NCBI GenBank assembly: GCA_021199255.1 | Contig: JAJQIK010000091.1 | Coordinates: forward strand, 1-51,133 | Length of the DNA stretch: 51,133 nucleotides | Direction of reading: 5' to 3' | Origin: Clostridiales bacterium | GTDB taxonomy: Bacteria; Bacillota; Clostridia; Lachnospirales; Lachnospiraceae | Shown here: positions 1-8,004 of the stretch, in pieces | Position numbering within the stretch: the stretch's first letter is position 1 | Layout of the letters: every line of letters starts with the position of its first letter | Notes under the pieces: generated by a model | Databases searched by the model: none | Told to the model about the DNA's origin: nothing | What the model saw: only the letters and a program-made list of their open reading frames with translations | Program-made: the position numbers and the translations under genes

Positions 1-874
1 CGATAATATACTTCTGGCATACGATATAGAAGATGACAATAGGCGCGATCGCCAGTACCAGCACCGCCATCATAGCGCCCCAGTCCACCTGTCCGTGGCT
101 TTGTTTTAAATACTGTACCGCGATGGGAATCGTTTTATACTTATTCACATTCAGCACCAGGCTGGGCAGCAGATAGTCGTTCCAAATCCACATTGCCTGC
201 AAAATCGCCACAGTAACCGTAGTCGGCTTGAGGATCGGGAACACGATCAGGAAAAAGGTCTGGAGCGGATTACAGCCGTCGATCATCGCCGCTTCCTCGA
301 TTTCCAAAGCGATCCCTTTGACAAAGCCCGTAAACATAAAGACCGCCAGCCCCGCGCCAAATCCCAGATAAACCACAATAATCCCCACCGGATTGGACAG
401 ATGCAGCATATTGGCAAATTTGGACAGGGTAAACATTACCATCTGAAACGGCACAATCATAGAAAACAGGCACAGCAGATACATCAGCCTGGTAAATCTG
501 GTATGTACCCGGACAAGATACCACGCGCACATGGAGCAGCACAGGACGATGACCGCCACCGAGCACACCGTGATAAACAGGGAATTGCCAAAGCATTTCC
601 AGAAATTCGTGGTTTTCAGGCCATTGGCATAATTCAGGGTTCCGCAGAAAATCTGTCTGGCGCCCTCTATAAACTGTTCCCAGCCGTCCGTGATGGAATT
701 AGCGCTGAAGCCAAAGGGATAGCGGAAAATATACGCTTTCCTTTTAAAAGAATTTAACAGGACCACCAGCATCGGAGAAATCCACAAAAGGCTGATGATG
801 GCAAACACCGCCGTAAGAATACCGCCGTGTCTCGCTCTTCTGACCGTACTGACCTGCTCTTTGTTCTTAGCCAT
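1..874 (-). CDS. carbohydrate ABC transporter permease, MalG/UgpE type (partial, C-terminus off window)
   Basis: This is one of two inner-membrane subunits of a sugar importer (binding-protein-dependent transport inner membrane component family). The open frame runs from ATG at 874 to the window edge with no stop, so about 291 residues are visible. After a short charged N-terminus (start MAKNKEQ) come hydrophobic segments. Near residues 190-205 is an EAA loop (IEEAAMIDG...), which docks the ATPase. The start codon overlaps the stop of the upstream permease (TAATG), and AAGGAGG inside that gene's last codons serves as ribosome binding site, so the two are translationally coupled. No ATP-binding subunit is visible, as is common for CUT1 systems that share an ATPase encoded elsewhere. 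Confidence 0.9.
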   Translation of the reverse strand, partial: MAKNKEQVSTVRRARHGGILTAVFAIISLLWISPMLVVLLNSFKRKAYIFRYPFGFSANSITDGWEQFIEGARQIFCGTLNYANGLKTTNFWKCFGNSLFITVCSVAVIVLCCSMCAWYLVRVHTRFTRLMYLLCLFSMIVPFQMVMFTLSKFANMLHLSNPVGIIVVYLGFGAGLAVFMFTGFVKGIALEIEEAAMIDGCNPLQTFFLIVFPILKPTTVTVAILQAMWIWNDYLLPSLVLNVNKYKTIPIAVQYLKQSHGQVDWGAMMAVLVLAIAPIVIFYIVCQKYII

Positions 875-1731
875 TAGCTTTCTACCTCCTTACTTGTCGT
901 CAGCTTATTCTGCGCCACCGCAATAATAGCAACCAGAATAAAGAAAATAACCGCTTTCGCCTGCCCTACGCCCTGCCAGCCGGTAGTACCGTACATGGTG
1001 TCATAGATATTTAACGCGAGGAGCTGTGACATTTTGCCGGGATTGCCGCCGGTCAGCGCCAGGTTCTGGTCAAACAGCTTAAAGCCGTTGGTCAGGGTCA
1101 GAAAGGTGCAGATGGTAATCGTCGGCATCAGCATGGGAAGCGTCACATTACGGAGCATCTGCCATGCGTTGGCGCCGTCGATTTTCGCCGCCTCAATCAA
1201 GTCGCCGGGAATATTCTGGATACCGGCGATATAGATAATCATCATATAGCCGATCTGCTGCCAGCACACCACGATAATCAGCCCCCAGAACGCATACCAC
1301 TGGGAAGATACAATTGTTTTGGAAAAGTTCTGCAGCACCGCGTTGAAAATCATCAGCCAGATATAACTGAGCACGATTCCGCCAATCAGGTTCGGCAGGA
1401 AAAAGGCGGTACGGAACAGGTTTGTTCCCTTGATTCCCTTTGTCAGCGCCATGCCGATTCCAAAGGCAACAACATTGATAATGACGACGGAGGTCACCGT
1501 AAATAACGCCGTGTACCAGATGGAATGCAGAAAAGAGGTGTCTACCTTTCCGTTTACCACAAAAATCCTCGTATAGTTCTGCAATCCGACCCATTGCCAG
1601 TCCACAACGGTTGTAAATTTACAAAAGGACAGGAAAATACCGTATACAAACGGAGCAATAAATCCAATCGCAAAAGCGATTAATGTAGGCAGTACAAATA
1701 GTGGGAAATATCGTTTAATTGCTTTCTCCAT
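874..1731 (-). CDS. carbohydrate ABC transporter permease, MalF/UgpA type
   Basis: This is the second permease of the sugar importer, 285 aa if it starts at MEKAIKRYF (ATG at 1731, preceded by AGAAAGG). An upstream ATG at 1776 would add 15 residues but has no better ribosome binding site and runs into a hairpin. About six hydrophobic segments are visible. The EAA motif (EAAKIDGAN) lies near residues 178-190 and marks a CUT1-family permease. It follows the lipoprotein gene and overlaps the MalG-type gene by one base. A stable stem at 1758-1783 just upstream may keep permease levels below those of the binding protein. The sugar cannot be read from the permease itself. Confidence 0.92.
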   Translation of the reverse strand: MEKAIKRYFPLFVLPTLIAFAIGFIAPFVYGIFLSFCKFTTVVDWQWVGLQNYTRIFVVNGKVDTSFLHSIWYTALFTVTSVVIINVVAFGIGMALTKGIKGTNLFRTAFFLPNLIGGIVLSYIWLMIFNAVLQNFSKTIVSSQWYAFWGLIIVVCWQQIGYMMIIYIAGIQNIPGDLIEAAKIDGANAWQMLRNVTLPMLMPTITICTFLTLTNGFKLFDQNLALTGGNPGKMSQLLALNIYDTMYGTTGWQGVGQAKAVIFFILVAIIAVAQNKLTTSKEVES

Positions 1732-1757
1732 AATTCTAACCTTTCTCTGAAATCCAA

Positions 1758-1783
1758 GGGGCGGGCGAATCTTCACCCACCCC
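1758..1783 (-). terminator. intercistronic stem-loop between binding protein and permease genes
   Basis: In the mRNA (minus) sense the arms at 1772-1783 and 1758-1769 pair over 12 positions using two G-U wobbles, around a very short loop. No U-tract follows. It resembles the partial terminator or 3'-end protector often found after binding-protein genes, which leaves more binding-protein message than permease message. Confidence 0.5.
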
Positions 1784-1849
1784 TCGATATGTTTCCTCGC
1801 AATCTTGTTTCTAAGAGCTCATTCCATCGGAATATTTACTCTCCCGCTC

Positions 1850-3277
1850 TTACTGCTCGTTAGACAGTTCCCAGTAATATGCCCACTGGTCAACAAAAGC
1901 GGTTACTACGTCGTCCCATGAGCCGCCCCGCTCTGTGTACTCGGTCAGAGGAGCCATGAAGTCCGCCCTCCAGTCGTCTACGGAAGGCGTAGCGTTAAAG
2001 CTCCATGCCACGGACGTCTTGCCTGCCGCCGCATACTCGTTCACCATAGACGCGAATCCGTTCTGAGACTCATACTCGCCCGTAAAGGTATCGAAAGGCG
2101 CTGTCAGACCCATCTGATTCGTGATAGCGTCCCGGCCTGTGTCAGAGGTAATCACCCAGTCTAAGAACGCTAACGTAGAATCAATATCCTCCTGGGAAGC
2201 CTGCGCGTTAACCGCCCAATGGTTCTCCGTACCGACCGCAAGACCCTCATTGGCGTCATCTACGCCGAAGTAAATGGGCATCATGGAAAGATCGTCTGTG
2301 GTCACGATATAACCGTTCTCGTTATCAGGCGCAAAGGCGGAATACTCCCAGTCGCCGTTCTGATAGAATACCGCTTCGCCAAGTCCCAGCTCCTGCTCCG
2401 CATTGTACGCGCCGGAATCAAGGGTTGCCGGGTCTGCGGAAGAGGTATTGATATACATATCCCATACATTCTTAAACTGATCAAGATATTTGCCTGTTAC
2501 CGTGGACTGGCCCGCTACCAGATCGCAGCCCGCGTCCTTAAATTCATAGTAAAGGGCAATTCCTGCAAGGTGTCCTGAAAATCTCCAGTTGGAACCGCTG
2601 TCAAGACCCGAAGAAGCAAACGCGCCGGTCAGGTTCGTCCCCAGAGCCTCATTGATCTCATCGACACGGCTGTTGATATCCGTTGCCACCGCGTTCAGCG
2701 TATCGAAATTGTCAATCTCATCTACAGAAGAAATTACCGCGCCTTCCAGCCCACAGTATCCTTCCAGAATCGTCTTATTATAAATAATGCCGTAACATTC
2801 ATAGCAGTTGGCCACCGCCGCGATCTTGCCGTCGTACTCAAGGGCTAAAGACTTATCTGTCAAATGCTCGTAAAGAGAGCTGTCTGTCAGGTCGTATATG
2901 TAATTAGCATATTCCGCACAGTCCGCCGTACTGCCGATATTGAAGATTGTGGGCGCTTCGGACTTGGCTAACTCAGACTGCAGCGTCGTCTTATACTGTC
3001 CGTCCGCAGCCGTCACTACCGTTACCGATACGCCGGTCTGCTCTGTGTAGGCAGCCGCCAGATCCTGCCACGCGCCGTCTGTCTCCGGCTTGAAATTTAA
3101 CAAATAGACTGAACCGCTTCCCGCGTCTGCTGTTTCCGTACCGTCGGCGCTGTCCGCAGCCGCTGTGGTTTCCTCTCCTGTCCCTTCTGTTACGGCAGCG
3201 CTGTCGGAGCCGCATCCCGCTAACAGGGAAGAAAGCATTGCCGTGCACAGTAAAACACTTACGATTTTCTTTTTCAT
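1850..3277 (-). CDS. extracellular solute-binding lipoprotein of the sugar ABC importer
   Basis: This 475-aa protein captures the sugar outside the cell and delivers it to the two permeases (family 1 extracellular solute-binding protein). The N-terminus MKKKIVSVLLCTAML ends in a lipobox LLAGC, giving a lipidated Cys22, followed by a Ser/Thr/Glu/Ala-rich linker. The start is ATG 3277 with AGAGGA upstream. The frame is open for 47 codons further up, but that stretch (repeating TDN units) is a translation of the 12-bp operator-like repeats and is not coding. The two permeases lie downstream and the GH94-like phosphorylase upstream, so the ligand is probably an oligosaccharide that the phosphorylase cleaves. 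Confidence 0.93.
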   Translation of the reverse strand: MKKKIVSVLLCTAMLSSLLAGCGSDSAAVTEGTGEETTAAADSADGTETADAGSGSVYLLNFKPETDGAWQDLAAAYTEQTGVSVTVVTAADGQYKTTLQSELAKSEAPTIFNIGSTADCAEYANYIYDLTDSSLYEHLTDKSLALEYDGKIAAVANCYECYGIIYNKTILEGYCGLEGAVISSVDEIDNFDTLNAVATDINSRVDEINEALGTNLTGAFASSGLDSGSNWRFSGHLAGIALYYEFKDAGCDLVAGQSTVTGKYLDQFKNVWDMYINTSSADPATLDSGAYNAEQELGLGEAVFYQNGDWEYSAFAPDNENGYIVTTDDLSMMPIYFGVDDANEGLAVGTENHWAVNAQASQEDIDSTLAFLDWVITSDTGRDAITNQMGLTAPFDTFTGEYESQNGFASMVNEYAAAGKTSVAWSFNATPSVDDWRADFMAPLTEYTERGGSWDDVVTAFVDQWAYYWELSNEQ

Positions 3278-3341
3278 CTTGTTTTCCTCTCCCTTTTGAT
3301 TTGAAATGTGTTTGGTTACCTTATCGCTTCTTGCGAAACCA

Positions 3342-3399
3342 TTCTCGGAAACGGTGTCGGCACCGTTATCGGTATCGTTGTCGGTAACGTTTCCGAGAA
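3342..3399 (-). promoter_or_regulatory. four-unit 12-bp operator-like array in the binding-protein leader
   Basis: On the plus strand TCGGNANCG occurs four times at exact 12-bp spacing: 3345-3353, 3357-3365, 3369-3377 and 3381-3389. The array is bounded by a perfect 12-bp inverted repeat (TTCTCGGAAACG at 3342-3353, its complement at 3388-3399). An inner 7-bp inverted repeat (AACGGTG/CACCGTT, 3350-3367) is also present. The half-sites resemble LacI-family operators, which fits a sugar ABC operon, but no LacI gene is in the window. Confidence 0.6.
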
Positions 3400-3507
3400 G
3401 TTGGGTTAAGCATAACACCCTGCACCATTTTTGACAAGGGTTTTTTTAGATTTTACAGCATTTTGGATATTTTACACAGAAAGGACTAATCTTTTTTATG
3501 TAAAATG

Positions 3508-3580
3508 CACGAATGGTATCCCCAACGCAGACGCTTGCGCAACCTTTCCCAAGAGTCTGCTTATGGGGATACCATTCGTG
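3508..3580. terminator. long hairpin with 17-bp perfect arms
   Basis: Arms 3508-3524 (CACGAATGGTATCCCCA) and 3564-3580 are perfect complements. An inner stem GCAGAC/GTCTGC (3527-3532, 3555-3560) surrounds a 22-nt loop. On the minus strand it lies 67 nt past the phosphorylase stop and is followed by GCATTTTACAT, so it could terminate that transcript weakly. Its inner part matches the hairpin at 20859-20935. Confidence 0.6.
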
Positions 3581-3640
3581 TAATTCATCTAACTGCAATT
3601 CATTTCACTACAATTCATCTAACCGCAATTTATCCGGCGG
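3581..3640. repeat. four imperfect 15-bp tandem repeats
   Basis: YAATTYAT recurs at 3581, 3596, 3611 and 3626, a 15-bp period. The best match is AATTCATCTAACYGCAATT at 3582-3600 and 3612-3630, with one difference. It lies between the hairpin and the phosphorylase stop codon. Confidence 0.6.
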
Positions 3641-3646
3641 CTTCTT

Positions 3647-6600
3647 TTATCTGAGCTCTACTACCATCTCAGCCACCTCGCCTTTGCGGACGGCCTGCGC
3701 GCCTGCCGCGTCAAGCGCCGCCCCCTGTACTTCTTCTTTCCTGCCGTCCCGGTAGGTCACTGTCATTCTGTCCACCGTATACTCTCCGGGGACATATGCT
3801 TTCTGCTCCGCCAACAGATAGGTAACCGGAACCGTCCCTAAGAACATGGCTTTTACCTGCTTATCCGCTCCCACCAGATAGGAGGGCAGAAGGGGCGCGA
3901 AAGCCAGCTTTAATTCTCCCTGCTGTACGGTAAAAGGATGCAGGCCAAACATCATCAGCGACCACATATGGATAAATTCCACGGTGGAACCGCTCAGGCG
4001 CGCCACAAAGCCTTTACCGTGAATGTTCCGATTGGGGTTCTTGCTGCTGACGATAAAGGAAGAGTTCTCATAGATGCTTCTTCCATATACCCCGGGGTCT
4101 AAGAACGGAACCGCCGCCCGGTGGAAATCCTCCGCAAATTCCTGATACATACCGGATTTTAATAATTCCAGCAAATACTTATATTCCATGTGTAGCCAGA
4201 TGGATTCATTTTCCAGCCAGCCCGGATTAAACGCCTTGCAGCGGCCCACCTCAAAGGAAGCCTCCGCCAGGGAAGCGTTCACCTTGTACATCTTGAGGGT
4301 TTCGTCATAGAGGTCGCTGTTTTTCACGCTGTCATAGAGCTTCTTCTTATCCGCCATGGAATGATCCAGCTTCAGATAACGAACCGGTCCTTCCAGAAAC
4401 AGGGGAATCTTCTTCACCGCAAAATGAAGCGGATGAATCCCCTCCTCGTCTTCCGTATATTCGGTCACATCATAGGCGAAATAAGTGGGGCAGATGCCCT
4501 CCTCCATGCTGCAGGCTTTCTGAATACCGATCTCCACAATCTCCCGGAACAGCTGTAAGGAGGACACCAGCTCTTTAGCGCTCTTCTCCACCCGCGAGCC
4601 CTCAATCCCGTTATAAACCTTCTCCCAATAGGATTCCTTAAGGTCGTTGATCCGATTCCAATAGGAAACCACCTCCTGCCTGGTCTGAAGCGCCTCCTTT
4701 TCTTCATTGACTACTTTGGTCACTTCATCCAGCAGCCAGGCCGCCTCGGAAATCATATTGACATTTATGTCATATTTTTCAATAGCCCCCAGCGTATAGG
4801 TCAGCATACGCCCTAATTCATAAGTTTCCGCCATAGAAGAACCCAGCAGCCCCGGCAGACCGTTCAGCGCGTCGTACCAGCCGGGCTTGCCGCCCTCCAT
4901 CTCAATTCCCATTCCGTAAGCGTCCAGGGCGGTAAACTTCGTGGTGCAGAGAATCACCAGCTTCTCCATCAGGGAAGAGAACACCACTTCTCCCGCGCCC
5001 CTGTCGCTTTTTACCAGTTTGCAGTCCGTATCCCGTCTGCTTTCTTCGTTCAGCGCATGATACTGGCGGATACCTCCCGCCGTCTTTTCATAACGCTTCG
5101 CCCTTTTATGGATCGCCACCTGGGACAGGAACCAGGTATAGCTCTCCTCAGTCAGCAATTCCTGCTCCTTTTCCGGATAAAGGTTCAGATAGCTTTCCAG
5201 CAGATCCAGATTATAAGTCCAGTGGTCGGACCAATAGCCCTCTCCGAAATTACCGTTCATCTGGCTGACCGCCTGCTCCATAACCCGGTTGAACAGTTCT
5301 CCGGCTTCCTCCTCGCTCACCTGCGTCCGGCACTCCTCCAGCACCCGGAAGAAATGTCCCGGCGTAAAGGGCTTCTGCAAAGCGTTCCGCAGCTTTTCCC
5401 GATCGGCTTCTGGCATGGAGGCAAAAATATCCTCTCCCGTTTCTCCGGGCAGGACATAAGTAACCTTCTCAATAGAAAGAGGATTGTACCCGTCTAACTG
5501 CAACAGGTTATAGAAGGTTTTGATATTCTCTGTTCCCACGTAGGGCGTGAAGAAATTATCGCACCTTCTGTTCTGGTTCACATCGCGGTAGCTGCCGTTT
5601 CCCTGCGTATAGAACTCCGGCAGCATGGCAAAGTAATTGTACTCCCTCTCTAAATCCCCATGCTTTCTGGAATATACATAGAATATTTTATTGCCTCCCA
5701 ACACAATCGGGAAACCGCCCCGCAGCACGTTATCCATATAGGTATACCGACAATACGCGTCAAAATCAGGACACGCCGTATGGGTATCGATTTTGTCGCA
5801 GAGTTCCTCCGTCAGTTGTCTTGACCGAAGCAGTTTTTGCTCGAAAAACGCGCCGTCCATTCTCCCGGATACAAATTTCTGCAAGGCCGCATAATTGCCG
5901 ACCTGCCCCATGACCTCATATACCACGACGGATTCCGAGGGCTCCAGCCTCCTCTGTATTCCGTAAAAGCTACAGGGAAACTGGTTCTGGGTCACCTGCT
6001 CCGCCCCTAAAACGCCCTGAAGACCGTTCTTTTTGAATTTGACCGGAGTAGTCATCGATAAATCATAGCCAAAAACCACGTCCGGGTCTACCACCGCGGG
6101 CAGCCTGGCGCCGTCTGCGGTGCAGCCAAAGGAAAAATTCCCCTCAACCACCTCTGTTACCGCCGCCGTATCCACAATACTCGCCCTAGTACGGTAGAAA
6201 GGCACTTTCGTCTCCAAATGTTCTACCTGCATCCAGGCTTTCACCAGATTTCCCATGGTCTTTAAATCCTCATTGCTCACGCCATAAGGAATAAAAGCGG
6301 GCATACCGTCCAATAGCTCCAGTTCCCTCGCCTGATCCGCGAGATTCGTAATCTCCACCTTCCTGACCAGCGCTCCCACCTTTTCTTCCGGCAGGGTAAA
6401 ATAGGTCACATGGGTTTTCATCTGATGCTTTTCGTTAGTTTCTTCAATTTCCAGGCCATTCTGATAGATGGCCATATAATGAGGCTCCTTTTCTCTGGCA
6501 AAAGCCTCGAAATACTTTCCGTCCACCCGCATAAACGTGCGGAACCCTGTACGCTTCACATTTTGACAGCACTGGTGGGCGGGGGAAAATTCCATGATCG

Positions 6601-6766
6601 CATGATCCTTATTCTCCGAACCGAAGGTGGCCACGCACTGACCGCGGTTTACATAGTAACACCACACCGGAATCCCATGAATACCGCTGATTCCGGGCAG
6701 GAAACTGGCAAACGCAGATTTTTTCCCATAATTGTTGATAACAAACGCCTTCTCCTGATCACTCAT
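3647..6766 (-). CDS. GH94-like glycoside phosphorylase (cellobiose-phosphorylase superfamily), 1039 aa
   Basis: This is probably a cytoplasmic enzyme that splits a beta-glucoside with phosphate to give a sugar 1-phosphate, the usual chemistry of COG3459/GH94 and the related GH149 and GH161 families. The N-terminal part looks like the beta-sandwich domain (GIHGIPVWCYYVNRG near residue 26). A YRDVNQNRR segment near residue 393 resembles the sugar-binding YRDxxQ motif. WSDHW near residue 512 is my candidate for the catalytic Asp. At 1039 residues it is longer than classic cellobiose phosphorylases (about 800) and nearer GH149/GH161. The ATG at 6766 has GGAGG, which belongs to a repeat element. 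Sitting next to an ABC importer, it probably acts on the imported oligosaccharide. The exact substrate is not readable. Confidence 0.8.
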   Translation of the reverse strand: MSDQEKAFVINNYGKKSAFASFLPGISGIHGIPVWCYYVNRGQCVATFGSENKDHAIMEFSPAHQCCQNVKRTGFRTFMRVDGKYFEAFAREKEPHYMAIYQNGLEIEETNEKHQMKTHVTYFTLPEEKVGALVRKVEITNLADQARELELLDGMPAFIPYGVSNEDLKTMGNLVKAWMQVEHLETKVPFYRTRASIVDTAAVTEVVEGNFSFGCTADGARLPAVVDPDVVFGYDLSMTTPVKFKKNGLQGVLGAEQVTQNQFPCSFYGIQRRLEPSESVVVYEVMGQVGNYAALQKFVSGRMDGAFFEQKLLRSRQLTEELCDKIDTHTACPDFDAYCRYTYMDNVLRGGFPIVLGGNKIFYVYSRKHGDLEREYNYFAMLPEFYTQGNGSYRDVNQNRRCDNFFTPYVGTENIKTFYNLLQLDGYNPLSIEKVTYVLPGETGEDIFASMPEADREKLRNALQKPFTPGHFFRVLEECRTQVSEEEAGELFNRVMEQAVSQMNGNFGEGYWSDHWTYNLDLLESYLNLYPEKEQELLTEESYTWFLSQVAIHKRAKRYEKTAGGIRQYHALNEESRRDTDCKLVKSDRGAGEVVFSSLMEKLVILCTTKFTALDAYGMGIEMEGGKPGWYDALNGLPGLLGSSMAETYELGRMLTYTLGAIEKYDINVNMISEAAWLLDEVTKVVNEEKEALQTRQEVVSYWNRINDLKESYWEKVYNGIEGSRVEKSAKELVSSLQLFREIVEIGIQKACSMEEGICPTYFAYDVTEYTEDEEGIHPLHFAVKKIPLFLEGPVRYLKLDHSMADKKKLYDSVKNSDLYDETLKMYKVNASLAEASFEVGRCKAFNPGWLENESIWLHMEYKYLLELLKSGMYQEFAEDFHRAAVPFLDPGVYGRSIYENSSFIVSSKNPNRNIHGKGFVARLSGSTVEFIHMWSLMMFGLHPFTVQQGELKLAFAPLLPSYLVGADKQVKAMFLGTVPVTYLLAEQKAYVPGEYTVDRMTVTYRDGRKEEVQGAALDAAGAQAVRKGEVAEMVVELR

Positions 6767-6771
6767 ACTAA

Positions 6772-6875
6772 TCCTCCATTTCTGAGCAACTTGTTGCGAA
6801 ACGGCGGCGAGAAATCCGCGAAGGCGGTTTCTCGTCTGCCATCAGGACTATTTGCTTTCGCTTAGAAACAAATAG
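6772..6875 (-). repeat. interspersed palindromic repeat, copy A
   Basis: Read on the minus strand, an outer hairpin (CTATTTG/CAAATAG, 6848-6875) is followed by CTGATGGCAGA. Next comes a stem CGAGAAA-CCGC/GCGG-TTTCTCG, then GCAACAAGTTGCTC and AGAAATGGAGG, the last being the ribosome binding site of the phosphorylase. It is nearly identical to copy D (22109-22203) over the stem and 3' half. Confidence 0.75.
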
Positions 6876-6880
6876 CCAAA

Positions 6881-6980
6881 TCCTCCATTTCTGGAGCGTT
6901 AACGACGGGCGAAGAGAAAGTCCCGAAAACAGCTGCTCTTCTTCCCTCAGACAAACTTGTGACGCTCCGGCACAAATTTG
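6881..6980 (-). repeat. interspersed palindromic repeat, copy B
   Basis: This copy has the same modular order as copy C: CAAATTTGTG/CACAAGTTTG pair, GGAGCGT, a GAAGAG/CTCTTC stem with a degraded interior, ACGCTCC, then AGAAATGGAGG. The outer GGAGCGT/ACGCTCC arms pair perfectly. The ribosome-binding-like end is not followed by a gene here but by copy A. It begins 20 bp after the HAD phosphatase stop. Confidence 0.7.
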
Positions 6981-7000
6981 GGTATCTGGCGGCGTCCGCC

Positions 7001-7846
7001 TCACAACAGCGGAAGCATATCCTTTACGGAATGAAAGATCAGGTGGGGCATCACCTGCGAATGTTCCAGATCCTGTATGCCCGCCTCTCCGCTCAAAACA
7101 AGCACGCTCTTCAAACCGTTATTCCTTCCCGCCGCAATATCGGTATACAGACGGTCGCCCACCATGGCGATCCGTTCTCTGGCAATCCCCGGCTGCTTTT
7201 GATTGACCCGCATAGTCAAATAATCAACCATATCCTTATTGGGCTTCCCGATAATCCTGTCCGGGTAACGAAACGCCGACGCATGGATCAAAGCATGGAT
7301 TGCCCCTACGTCCGGAATAAAACCGTTCTCCGTAGGGCAGTTATAATCCGGATGCGTAGCAAGATAAGGCAGTCCCGCCCGCACATGGTCGCACACCTTA
7401 CACAGCTTCTGATAATCCAGGGAGGTATCAAAGGCCGTCACCACCACATCGGGGCGCTCCTCTTCCAGAAGAATCCCCGCCTGCAGAAACTCCTCCCGCA
7501 GCATGGGATTGCCCAGCAGGAATACCCTTTGACCGGGGAAATGCTGCTGCAAATAATAAATGGTAGCCTGCCCCGAAGTAATAATCTTCTCTTCTTCCAC
7601 CTCCAGACCCATTCGATGCAGCTTGTCCACATAAACCGACGCGGTTTTGGAAGAATTGTTGGTGAGAAATACATAGCTTCTGCCGGAAGCCTCTATGCCG
7701 GCCAGAAACTCCCTCGCCCCTTCTATCCACCGTTCTCCTAAATAAATGGTTCCGTCCATATCCAGCGCAAAGCACTGAATATCCGCTAAAATATGCTTCT
7801 CGTCCTGATTGATCAGGGGAATCCTGATACCCATGTAATTTTCCAC
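7001..7846 (-). CDS. HAD-IIA family hydrolase (NagD-like sugar phosphatase)
   Basis: This 281-aa protein of the haloacid dehalogenase superfamily, subclass IIA, probably dephosphorylates small phosphosugars or nucleotides in the cytoplasm. The motifs are present: DMDGT at 29-33 (nucleophile and acid Asp), TNNSSK at 62-67, IGKPNKD near 205 (motif III Lys) and MVGDRLYTDI near 235. The cap between TNNSS and motif III is typical of NagD. The start is uncertain: GTG 7846 or ATG 7834, neither with a strong ribosome binding site. It precedes the phosphorylase in the same direction, separated by two repeat elements, and could serve the same sugar pathway. Substrate unknown. Confidence 0.88.
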   Translation of the reverse strand: MENYMGIRIPLINQDEKHILADIQCFALDMDGTIYLGERWIEGAREFLAGIEASGRSYVFLTNNSSKTASVYVDKLHRMGLEVEEEKIITSGQATIYYLQQHFPGQRVFLLGNPMLREEFLQAGILLEEERPDVVVTAFDTSLDYQKLCKVCDHVRAGLPYLATHPDYNCPTENGFIPDVGAIHALIHASAFRYPDRIIGKPNKDMVDYLTMRVNQKQPGIARERIAMVGDRLYTDIAAGRNNGLKSVLVLSGEAGIQDLEHSQVMPHLIFHSVKDMLPLL

Positions 7847-7933
7847 GCTTTCTTTCTCTGATTTGCCTGTATGCCTCTCAGCCTTACCCGCCGCTTCTTC
7901 ATTCTACCATTAAACGCCCCAAAGGAAAAGACG

Positions 7934-7962
7934 TTGCCTGCCTTATTTCTGTATGTTATACT
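7934..7962 (+). promoter_or_regulatory. sigma-A promoter of the DUF6062 gene
   Basis: TTGCCT (7934-7939), a 17-bp spacer and TATACT (7957-7962) place the transcription start near 7969, about 36 nt before the start codon. Confidence 0.65.
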
Positions 7963-8004
7963 GTTCACGCAGGCTACAAACAGAGATTGGAAAGAAGGAT
8001 TCCC

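Noticed and set aside
3278-3418. 47-codon extension of the solute-binding protein
   Set aside because: It translates the operator-like repeats and would bury the lipoprotein signal peptide.
6768-7004. Open frame on the minus strand across repeat copies A and B, and a matching one at 21963-22181
   Set aside because: The translations look alike (ADEKPPSRISRRRF type) only because the repeats are alike in DNA. The differences fit stem pairing as well as codons, and the frames are spliced across different copies. Treated as non-coding, although a translated repeat cannot be fully excluded.
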